Position numbers and translations under genes: made by a program
Part shown: piece by piece, positions 1 to 6,574 of the stretch
How the letters are laid out: the number at the start of each line of letters is the position of its first letter
How positions within the stretch are numbered: the stretch's first letter is position 1
Assembly: GCA_041746975.1 (NCBI GenBank)
Contig: JBGTGB010000246.1
Coordinates: 1-8,742, forward strand
DNA: 8,742 nt
Source of the DNA: Haliea sp041746975
GTDB taxonomy: Bacteria > Pseudomonadota > Gammaproteobacteria > Pseudomonadales > Halieaceae
Reading direction: 5' to 3'
The notes under the pieces: model-generated
Seen by the model: the letters and a program-made list of their open reading frames with translations, nothing else
The model's database searches: none
What the model was told of the DNA's origin: nothing

Positions 1-2358
1 CTGGCTCTGGGCGCGCTGGCAGTCTTGATAAGTCACGATGCGCCCTGCCCCGCCGTGCCGCCGCAAGCACAGGACGGGGCAGGATTTTCTGCCATCATGC
101 AGCGCTGCTACGGCTCCCCCGACGTCCTCACCCTGGAGACCCTTCCCCGGCCCGAACTGGCTGACGATCAGGTTCTGGTGCGAGTACATGCGGCGTCGGT
201 CAACCCACTCGAGAAGCACCATCTTTACGGCACGCCGTATCTGTTGCGCCTGGTGAACGGCTTCAATTCGCCGAAATCGCCGCGTACCGGAGCTGACCTT
301 GCCGGCGTGGTGGAGGCAGTTGGCGCTGAGGTGACCCGGTTCAAGCCCGGCGACGAAGTCTTTGGCGTCGGCGAGGGCGCTTTCGGTGAGTATGTCGTGC
401 GGCGCGCCGAAGGTGGCTTGGTACTGAAGCCGGCGAACGTCAGCTTTGAGCAGGCCGCAGCGATGCCGGTGGCGGCGATCACTGCACTGCAGGCACTGCG
501 GGACAAGGCGCAGCTGCAGCCGGGCCAGCACGTGCTGATCAACGGCGCCTCCGGCGGCGTCGGCAGCTATGCAGTACAACTCGCCAAGGCGATGGGAGCC
601 ACGGTCACCGGGGTCTGCAGCGACCGCAATGTGGAAATGGTTCGCGCCCTCGGTGCAGACCACGTGATCGACTACAGGCAGGCGGATTACACCGAGGGCG
701 ACACCCGCTATGACGCGATTATCGACATGGTCGGGAATCACTCCCTGTCCGCCATGCTTGGGGTGACCGAGCCCGATGGCGTCCTGGTGCTGGTTGGCTC
801 AATGCAGATGAACCCCTGGTGGGGCCCGCTGGCACAGCCGCTGTACGCAATGCTCCGCTCACCTTTCGTTTCACAGCGACTGGAATCGCTACTGGCGAGC
901 ATCAACGCCGACGATCTGGCCGAGCTGGGCCGCTACGCCGAGGCAGGGCAGCTCACCTCCGTCATCGACCGGCGCTTTCCGCTGGCCGCAGTGGCCGACG
1001 CGATGCGCTACCAGGAACAGGGGCGCACGCGGGGCAAGGTGATTATCAATGTGCTGCCTCTGCCCGCAGCGCAAATACCCCAACGTGCCGAGACCGCGGC
1101 CCTTCCGGGTAGACTTCTTCAGGATGTGAGCCCATCGACAGACCATCACAAGCATTTGATGGGCCCAGCCATCGCCAGGGCCGCAAGCGGAGCACCGCTG
1201 GCCGACGCGATAGCTGTTCCCGCTGAATTCGGAGGGCTTCTGGCACGCCGCGAGAAAGCGTGGAATGATCCACGCGAGCTTTCTAAACTTTACCTCCCGG
1301 ATAGCGCCCTGCTTGCGGAATCCAGACGAGGATGGCTCCTGGGGCATGAGGAGATAACCGGTTACCTCGCGCAGAGATTCGGCAGTGCCTACTCCATGAC
1401 ACCGATACATTTTTTGCGGAAGGGTGATGCTGCGCAGATGAGCGGCTACTACACGCGTGGCGCTCCCCCTACCCAGCAGCATCTCGGCTACTTCCATCTA
1501 TCACTCGTGCGGGACGATGATGACTGGATCATTGCCAGCGAGATCCCGCGGTTCCCGATCGCTCAGGTTGAGCAGATCCGGACGGCGCAGGAGCTAGTCG
1601 CCGAGATGGATAGGGCCGGCGTCATGCGCTCGGTCGTTCTCTCAGAAGCGTTCTGGGCGGATGGACCGCTGATCCCCCTCGAAGATCCGTATCCGGTGGT
1701 CATGGAGGAAAATGACTGGACCGCTGCCCAGGTCCAGTCCTTCCCCGACCGACTGATAGCGTTTTGCAGCTGTAACCCGGTTGCCGACCATGCCCTGCTT
1801 GAACTCGACCGTTGCGCAGCCAATCCAATATTCCGCGGCCTCAAGTTCAGTTTCGGCATGTCCGGAGTGAATTTAAACAACGAGGACCATGTGGCTCGCC
1901 TGCGCAGTGTCTTCGCCCGGGCGAACCAGCATCGCCTCCCGATCGTGGTGCACCTGAGGGCCGGGCCGGAGTACGGTGCCGAGCAGGTGCGGATTTTTTT
2001 GCAGCGGATTGTGAGCGTGGCGCCTGACATTATCATTCAGGTGCCGCATCTCTGGGGTGGCGAAGCCTATTCCAGATCGGCCCTGGCTGCGTTCGCCGAC
2101 GCGATTGAGGCCGGCGAACAATCCACGAATCTCTATTTCGACCTCTCCGAAATCACTGCGGAGATTTCGCAAACCTCCTCCGTTGAATCCCAACAGGAAG
2201 TCGCCGCACTCATCAGGAGGATCGGCATTCCGCGGATGCTCTTCGGTTCAGATGGGCAGGATGCGCACCGCTCGTGGCGCTCACTGGTTGGCTTCATTCC
2301 ACTCCATGAGGAGGAATTTCGCACCATCGCCGGGAATGTGGCGCCCTACCTGCGGTAA
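1..2358 (+). CDS. Membrane-anchored MDR dehydrogenase / NTF2-like / amidohydrolase fusion (5' partial)
   Basis: The frame is open from the left edge, and the first codons read LALGALAVLISHDAPCP, the end of a hydrophobic helix. The true start therefore lies outside the window, and the TTG at 25 is not a credible start. Residues about 33-350 (from base 1) are a zinc-independent MDR/quinone oxidoreductase domain: YGSPDVL, VHAASVNPLEKHH, the nucleotide-binding loop NGASGGVGSYAVQLAK at 541-588, and the family-typical end GKVIINV near 1036-1056. A Pro/Ala-rich linker follows. From 1141 comes an amidohydrolase-2 (TIM-barrel metal hydrolase) domain with HKH at 1147-1155, VVH at 1945-1953, PH at 2044-2049 and GSD at 2245-2253 as likely metal ligands. 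An NTF2/SnoaL-like domain (about 1225-1560) sits between the HKH strand and the rest of the barrel. Free-standing MDR enzymes normally stop near GKVIIN, so the fusion is unusual. Substrate unknown; domain calls are strong, joint function is inference. Confidence 0.85.
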   Translation: MALGALAVLISHDAPCPAVPPQAQDGAGFSAIMQRCYGSPDVLTLETLPRPELADDQVLVRVHAASVNPLEKHHLYGTPYLLRLVNGFNSPKSPRTGADLAGVVEAVGAEVTRFKPGDEVFGVGEGAFGEYVVRRAEGGLVLKPANVSFEQAAAMPVAAITALQALRDKAQLQPGQHVLINGASGGVGSYAVQLAKAMGATVTGVCSDRNVEMVRALGADHVIDYRQADYTEGDTRYDAIIDMVGNHSLSAMLGVTEPDGVLVLVGSMQMNPWWGPLAQPLYAMLRSPFVSQRLESLLASINADDLAELGRYAEAGQLTSVIDRRFPLAAVADAMRYQEQGRTRGKVIINVLPLPAAQIPQRAETAALPGRLLQDVSPSTDHHKHLMGPAIARAASGAPLADAIAVPAEFGGLLARREKAWNDPRELSKLYLPDSALLAESRRGWLLGHEEITGYLAQRFGSAYSMTPIHFLRKGDAAQMSGYYTRGAPPTQQHLGYFHLSLVRDDDDWIIASEIPRFPIAQVEQIRTAQELVAEMDRAGVMRSVVLSEAFWADGPLIPLEDPYPVVMEENDWTAAQVQSFPDRLIAFCSCNPVADHALLELDRCAANPIFRGLKFSFGMSGVNLNNEDHVARLRSVFARANQHRLPIVVHLRAGPEYGAEQVRIFLQRIVSVAPDIIIQVPHLWGGEAYSRSALAAFADAIEAGEQSTNLYFDLSEITAEISQTSSVESQQEVAALIRRIGIPRMLFGSDGQDAHRSWRSLVGFIPLHEEEFRTIAGNVAPYLR

Positions 2359-2364
2359 TCTGCA

Positions 2365-2511
2365 CTACTCGAGCTCACCGGGGGTACTCGCGGCGGGATC
2401 CCAGAACAGGGCAAGAGCAAACACGGCAAGCAACACCGCCTGCTGTTCGTCGGCATTTCCCTCGCCCTCCCAGAAGAGACGTGGGGTACCGTAACGACGT
2501 GCTGACTTCAT
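2365..2511 (-). CDS. Doubtful small ORF, 48 aa
   Basis: This minus-strand frame lies in the gap between two plus-strand genes. It starts with ATG at 2511 and reads MKSARRYGTPRLFWEGEG, then a hydrophobic stretch (AVLLAVFALALFW), ending with TAG. The hydrophobic run could be a short membrane helix. There is no convincing ribosome binding site upstream of the ATG, a second frame is also open over the same bases, and I recognise no family. It may simply be GC-rich non-coding sequence. Confidence 0.18.
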   Translation of the reverse strand: MKSARRYGTPRLFWEGEGNADEQQAVLLAVFALALFWDPAASTPGELE

Positions 2512-2546
2512 GGGGGCCAAGCGGCTGTTGGGATGGTAAAGTATAA

Positions 2547-2581
2547 GCTGCACTATCACTGACAGACAATGGTGCAGGCTA
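2547..2581 (+). repeat. Imperfect inverted repeat upstream of exported-protein gene
   Basis: CTGCAC at 2548-2553 is complementary to GTGCAG at 2572-2577, with an 18-base loop. The pairing can extend outward through AGC/GCT with one bulged G. It lies about 65 bases before the ATG at 2643 and just after a TATAAG (2542-2547) that could serve as a -10 element. It could be a 5' leader hairpin or a protein-binding dyad. A six-base stem is short enough to be chance. Confidence 0.25.
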
Positions 2582-2642
2582 TTCGTGGAGCATCCAGTGC
2601 CTAGGCAGGCGCGATATAGAAAAAGAGAAAAAGGGAACTTTT

Positions 2643-3959
2643 ATGAGCCACAAAATATATTTGAATTCTATTTTCGCAGCGGTAGTTATGGCTGTAATGC
2701 TCGGCCTGGGCAGCGCCAGCCTGGCAACCGCACAGGACGCGGCGCCCCCAACGGACTCGCCGGCGGAGACGTTCAAGAATTTCTGGGAAGCCAGAGTGGA
2801 TCATCGCGACATGGACGCGGTGGCGAAATTCTACAGTCAGGAAATGGCTGAGAATTTCCGGGGCCTCGCTGCAGATGCTTTAGCAGAGTACGCCGAAAAC
2901 ATGCTGGGAGTCTACGACCAGGTCGTGATTGAACAGAGCGGCACGGAACAGGTCGACAAACATACTGCCAATCTCGTCGTCACGATGCCGGTTGTAGGTG
3001 ATGAGTTAAAAAGTGAAGGCATAAATTTCATGCGTTCCGGCGTAAGAATGATTGTCGAAGATGGTCGCTGGCGAATAGCCGATATAGACATTCGATTGAT
3101 GGGAGAGCCAATCGAAAAGGCTACTGAAACGCCCTTGCCAACCGGGCTAGTACTCGGATCAGCGGATGCACCCAACATACTGACCAGCCATCGGGAAGAT
3201 GGAGAGCGCTCTGTTCGTTTCGATGCGGCGACACTGTACTGGACAGGCCGCAGGTTCGAGATAGACTTCCCGGTGTTTGGAGAAAACCAGCTGCGGCTGG
3301 AACTGCTGTTCAGTGAGGATCGCAGCAAAACCGAACACCGGATCCTTCTGAAGGGCACCCCCAGCAATGCAGGCCTGCCGGGGATGTTTGGGAAAGAAAT
3401 CGCGCAGCCAGCTTCTGTCTATGGGACTTTGGTCTTCACCGATGGAGCGCCGCTGGAGGGCAAGAAAACCTTCAGCGCACGCTTTGAATTGGCACATCCG
3501 GTCAAGCCCGAGCAGCGCATCACTGGGGAGATCACCAATGGCCAGATAGTCGAGATGGTACCGCAGAAAAATGTATTCCAGGGGGAGTCGACCTTCGGCG
3601 GCGAGCCACATCCGGTCGCAGACGGACTCATCGTTCACGATGTGCAGAGAAATGAGTTGCTGTTATCAGTAACGGGGCCGACCGGAGGAGTGGGTCAGAT
3701 CACCTTTTTCCAGTTCACTGGCGCTCCGGGGGCGTATCTTGAGCCCCAGCAGACCCAGAACACCGAGGGCCAGTGGATCCAACGGGTGGGAATCGTTGAG
3801 GTCTTTGAGGAGGACCGGGTCAAGCTGAAGATTCGCACGATGCTCATGGACGAGATGCCGCCGCCACCTCACACCATGGCAAATCTAGGAGAACTGGGAA
3901 CGGTGATGACGGAAATCCATGCTTCAGGTTATTTGCGGCGCTGGGTCCCCGAGGTGTAA
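2643..3959 (+). CDS. Exported protein with NTF2-like N-terminal domain, unknown function
   Basis: The protein has 438 residues. ATG is preceded by AAGGGA at 2631-2636, a well-placed ribosome binding site. Residues 1-30 form a Sec signal peptide: MSHK, a hydrophobic core (IFAAVVMAVMLGLGSASL), then a likely signal peptidase I site at ATA|QD. There is no lipobox cysteine. Residues about 42-155 resemble an NTF2-like/DUF4878-type cone fold: helix AETFKNFWEAR, AVAKFYSQEM, and the closing strands VRMIVEDGRWRIADIDIR. The remaining 280 residues are predicted strand-rich and match no family I can name. The C-terminal part contains repeated polar/hydrophobic alternation and ends HASGYLRRWVPEV. It is expected in the periplasm or attached to the outer membrane. 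It faces the MscS gene tail to tail with only five bases between the stop codons, and no terminator hairpin is visible there. The NTF2-like call is moderate; the role is unknown. Confidence 0.85.
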   Translation: MSHKIYLNSIFAAVVMAVMLGLGSASLATAQDAAPPTDSPAETFKNFWEARVDHRDMDAVAKFYSQEMAENFRGLAADALAEYAENMLGVYDQVVIEQSGTEQVDKHTANLVVTMPVVGDELKSEGINFMRSGVRMIVEDGRWRIADIDIRLMGEPIEKATETPLPTGLVLGSADAPNILTSHREDGERSVRFDAATLYWTGRRFEIDFPVFGENQLRLELLFSEDRSKTEHRILLKGTPSNAGLPGMFGKEIAQPASVYGTLVFTDGAPLEGKKTFSARFELAHPVKPEQRITGEITNGQIVEMVPQKNVFQGESTFGGEPHPVADGLIVHDVQRNELLLSVTGPTGGVGQITFFQFTGAPGAYLEPQQTQNTEGQWIQRVGIVEVFEEDRVKLKIRTMLMDEMPPPPHTMANLGELGTVMTEIHASGYLRRWVPEV

Positions 3960-3964
3960 GAGAT

Positions 3965-5254
3965 TCACGGAGCGGGATTCAGATAAACCTCCCGATGTGG
4001 ATACGGAATCTGGATCCCGTGCTCCTTGAATGCATCCCACAGGGAAAGCATGACCTGTCCCTGCACGTTGCTGACGCCATCTTCGGCGTCCTTGATCCAG
4101 AAGCGAAGGAAGAAATTGAGCGAGCTGTCGCCAAATTCCATGAGCAGGCACAGTGGTGCGGGTGTTGCTTCAACCCGCGCCGGGCGTTTGGCAGCTGCGA
4201 TCGCGATTTCGATGACCTTATGGGGATCGGAATTATAGTGCACCCCGAACTCCACCTGGATACGGATCAGACGATCACCATGTGACCAGTTGACAACTTG
4301 CTGGGTAATGAAATCCTCGTTGGGTATCAGAAAGGATTTATTGCTACGCGTAATAATCTCGGTATAGCGCGCACCCATATGCGTGACCGAGCCAAAGGTG
4401 GAGCTTGCTTCCAGCTCGATCACATCCCCGGGCTTGATCGATTTATCCAGTAAAAGAAGGAGGCCACTGAACAGGTTGGAGACTACTTTTTGCAAACCAA
4501 AACCAATACCCAGGCCTACCGCACCGGAGAAGATGGCGAAGATGGACAAATCAATACCGGCGCTCGTTACCCCAACCAGCAAGGCAAAGGTTATCAGGAC
4601 GATGCGGACAACCTTCGCAATCAGCACCTGGGAAGAGCGGGTAAGGCTTTTGCTTTTGAGAACCCGGCGCTCGGCGAAAGTGGAAAAAAATGTCGCCAGG
4701 TAAAGCAACACAACGAGTGACAATATGGTTTTGATTACCACCAGCGCGGAAACATGGAATTTGCCCATGCTGAATGCCACCGCATCGAGTGCATCTGTAG
4801 CCTCATCCAGAATCCCGAAGATACTGAGCGCTGCGATCACCAACAGTGTCAGTGCAAAGAAATCACGCGTAAACACGTTAGAGATAAACTGAGAGGCAAT
4901 GCGAATACCCACAAAAGCCAGCAGCAATTTCATCACCCCGATTGCCAATGAGACAGGCACAAAGGTGTATTCGGAGGACACGATTAATATGATGAAGGAC
5001 AAAACACCCAGCATCACCAGAGGCACCACAAGACTTGTTAGATTGTTGAATGCGAGTTTCACCCGGATGGGCAATTCGGAATCATCAATCAACCTGGTTA
5101 AACGACCCCGCACGACACGGTAAAAGACCATGCCAAAGACAAGGGCGAACAGGATCATGATCGTCTGATAGAACGTGTCCGGCGTCCAGACCTCCTCCCC
5201 AAGCCAATTCAGGGTGCGGCTGGTCAGCTGCTGTATATCCACATTTTCGAACAT
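3965..5254 (-). CDS. MscS-family mechanosensitive ion channel
   Basis: This 429-residue protein is a small-conductance mechanosensitive channel of the inner membrane, of the family that releases solutes when turgor rises. The open frame extends back to 5350, but that part overlaps the upstream esterase and is not membrane-like. ATG at 5254 (MFENVDIQQL) starts 11 bases after the esterase stop with GAGG upstream, so it is preferred. Hydrophobic segments lie near residues 29-48, 75-95, 100-122, 132-148, 168-192 and 210-231. The pore helix follows at about 237-270, with the Gly/Ala-rich pattern SGAVGLGIGFGLQKVVSN and then the beta-domain entry DKSIKPGDVIE. The cytoplasmic vestibule ends in the characteristic IPYPHREVYL. 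With more segments than E. coli MscS (three), it is closer to the YbdG/YnaI size class. It is the last gene of the minus-strand cluster. No key motif is missing. Confidence 0.95.
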   Translation of the reverse strand: MFENVDIQQLTSRTLNWLGEEVWTPDTFYQTIMILFALVFGMVFYRVVRGRLTRLIDDSELPIRVKLAFNNLTSLVVPLVMLGVLSFIILIVSSEYTFVPVSLAIGVMKLLLAFVGIRIASQFISNVFTRDFFALTLLVIAALSIFGILDEATDALDAVAFSMGKFHVSALVVIKTILSLVVLLYLATFFSTFAERRVLKSKSLTRSSQVLIAKVVRIVLITFALLVGVTSAGIDLSIFAIFSGAVGLGIGFGLQKVVSNLFSGLLLLLDKSIKPGDVIELEASSTFGSVTHMGARYTEIITRSNKSFLIPNEDFITQQVVNWSHGDRLIRIQVEFGVHYNSDPHKVIEIAIAAAKRPARVEATPAPLCLLMEFGDSSLNFFLRFWIKDAEDGVSNVQGQVMLSLWDAFKEHGIQIPYPHREVYLNPAP

Positions 5255-5265
5255 ACCTATCGGCC

Positions 5266-6204
5266 TCAGGGCAGCCGGTTGATGAATGCGCCGATGCGGG
5301 CCCAGGCAGCGGCAGCCTCGGGTGCGCCCGTCCCCAGCAAGCCGTGCCAACCCTGGATCATACCCGGCCAGCTCTCCAGGGTGACCTGCACTCCAGCAAG
5401 GGTAGCATTACTTGCAAGCCGCAGCGCAGAGGGCGCCATGGTGTCGAATTGACCGACCTGCAGGTAGAGGTGCGGCATTCCTGCAAGATTCGCATAGCAG
5501 GGAGAAACGCGGGGATCATCAAGGGCCAGTTTCCCGCCCGTAAACTCAGCACCGCGATTGCGCACCCAGGCTGGGCACAGGAAGGGTTCGGTCCCCACCG
5601 GCGCATCGCTGACCGAAAGATCAAACCAGCCGGTGAGTGAGACAAAACCCGCGGGCATGGGCAGCCCACTGTCGCGCGCCAGCAGCAGTGCATTGATGCC
5701 TAGCCCTCCGCCACAGGATTCACCGATGACTACAATGTCTCCAGCAGCCACGCCACTGTCCAGAAGTCCCCGGTAGGCTGCCAGGCAGTCCTCAATGGCA
5801 GCGGGGAAAGGATGCTCAGGCGCCAGGCGGTAGTCAGGCGTCACGACATCATGCCCGACCTGGCGCAGGATAAACTCGGCGTAGAAGTGGTAGACATCCA
5901 GCGGGCAGGACACCAGGGCGCCGCCGTGCAGGTGCAGCATGGTTTTGCCGCTGTCCGCCGCGCCCGCGAGAGTGTAGGTGCCGCAGCGGACTCCGCCGAA
6001 GTCGCGTTCGATGTAGATTACGTCAGCACCAAGTGGATGGCCGTGAAAAGGCGCCATCGTTTTACGGACCGCATCGAAATCCGCTTCGGGGGATGCAAAA
6101 TCGACTGGGGTGTTGTCAATAACCGATTGGAGTTCCTGGCTGACCACGGCGGTACTTCCGTTGGGTGAATGCTCGAGATCCAAGTATGCTCGATCTTCAG
6201 CCAA
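5266..6204 (-). CDS. HSL-family alpha/beta hydrolase (esterase/lipase)
   Basis: This predicted carboxylic-ester hydrolase of the hormone-sensitive lipase group has 312 residues from TTG at 6204, which has GAGGA four to five bases upstream and an in-frame stop just before it. A GTG at 6147 (residue 20, GGAAG seven bases upstream) is an alternative start; no ATG occurs before residue 50. Oxyanion-hole motif HLHGGA lies at residues 91-96, with Ala where HGGG is usual. The family hallmark DYRLAPEHPFPAAIED spans 124-139. The nucleophile elbow is GESCG with Ser163. The acid is probably Asp254 (VGQFDTM) and the base His287 (PGMIQGWH). No signal peptide is seen, so it is probably cytoplasmic. It sits 42 bases after the HPF-like gene and 11 before mscS. 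A TATAAC on the minus strand (6214-6219) in the upstream gap could give it its own promoter, though no matching -35 was found. Physiological substrate unknown. Confidence 0.92.
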   Translation of the reverse strand: MAEDRAYLDLEHSPNGSTAVVSQELQSVIDNTPVDFASPEADFDAVRKTMAPFHGHPLGADVIYIERDFGGVRCGTYTLAGAADSGKTMLHLHGGALVSCPLDVYHFYAEFILRQVGHDVVTPDYRLAPEHPFPAAIEDCLAAYRGLLDSGVAAGDIVVIGESCGGGLGINALLLARDSGLPMPAGFVSLTGWFDLSVSDAPVGTEPFLCPAWVRNRGAEFTGGKLALDDPRVSPCYANLAGMPHLYLQVGQFDTMAPSALRLASNATLAGVQVTLESWPGMIQGWHGLLGTGAPEAAAAWARIGAFINRLP

Positions 6205-6246
6205 ACGTCCTCAGTTATACAGAAATACAACGTGCAGCGCGGATGG

Positions 6247-6564
6247 TCAGTGCTTCTGCCGCTTTCCAAGCACGCTGTCGAGGGAACGCCTCATCTTGCG
6301 CGCCGCACCCTCGACGGCCTGTTCCACGGTCGCCGCCTCATCGGTCACCGCCACAGGCTGGAGACGTTCGAGCCTGGCTTCCAGCAGGCAACGTATGTCA
6401 TGGGTGCCAGATTTCTTGTCGCTATTCTCATCGCTTAAGTGAACTTCGACGCGTGTAATCTGGTCGACAAAGCGGTCCAGGGTGTCTCGGATTGTGGCTT
6501 CGGTCTGCTCCGGTTGTGCTTCGGACTGATTGATGTTGTCATCCGTGTTGATTTGAATTTTCAT
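6247..6564 (-). CDS. HPF/RaiA-like ribosome hibernation factor (short form)
   Basis: The 105-residue protein starts at ATG 6564 with a strong ribosome binding site, GAGGAG, seven bases upstream. It begins MKIQINTDDN, continues with DRFVDQITRVEVHLSDENS and CLLEARLERLQPVAV, and ends with a basic helix (QAVEGAARKMRRSLDSVLGK). This strand-strand-helix pattern matches the S30AE/HPF-RaiA (sigma-54 modulation) fold. Known members bind the 30S subunit in the mRNA/tRNA channel and keep idle ribosomes inactive. It lacks the C-terminal dimerisation domain of long HPF, so by analogy it would act as a short form (100S with RMF, or 70S like RaiA). It follows the baeRF gene by only 10 bases, which strongly suggests co-transcription and a joint role on the ribosome. 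The family call is good; whether it is the cell's main HPF cannot be judged, since in gammaproteobacteria that gene is normally elsewhere (near rpoN). Confidence 0.85.
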   Translation of the reverse strand: MKIQINTDDNINQSEAQPEQTEATIRDTLDRFVDQITRVEVHLSDENSDKKSGTHDIRCLLEARLERLQPVAVTDEAATVEQAVEGAARKMRRSLDSVLGKRQKH

Positions 6565-6574
6565 ATTACACTCC

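Noticed and set aside
25..27. TTG at 25 as the real start of the fusion gene
   Set aside because: The frame continues upstream to the window edge with hydrophobic residues typical of an N-terminal anchor, and no ribosome binding site precedes the TTG.
889..1497. 202-residue minus-strand frame
   Set aside because: It lies antisense to the clearly coding MDR/amidohydrolase frame, shows no recognisable domain, and spans the junction of two real domains on the other strand.
3957..3967. Terminator between the convergent exported-protein and MscS genes
   Set aside because: Only five bases separate the stop codons and no stem with a following T-run is visible nearby.
5255..5350. N-terminal extension of the MscS frame back to 5350
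   Set aside because: It overlaps the end of the esterase gene, is Arg/Gly-rich rather than MscS-like, and ATG 5254 has a ribosome binding site and ideal spacing after the esterase stop.
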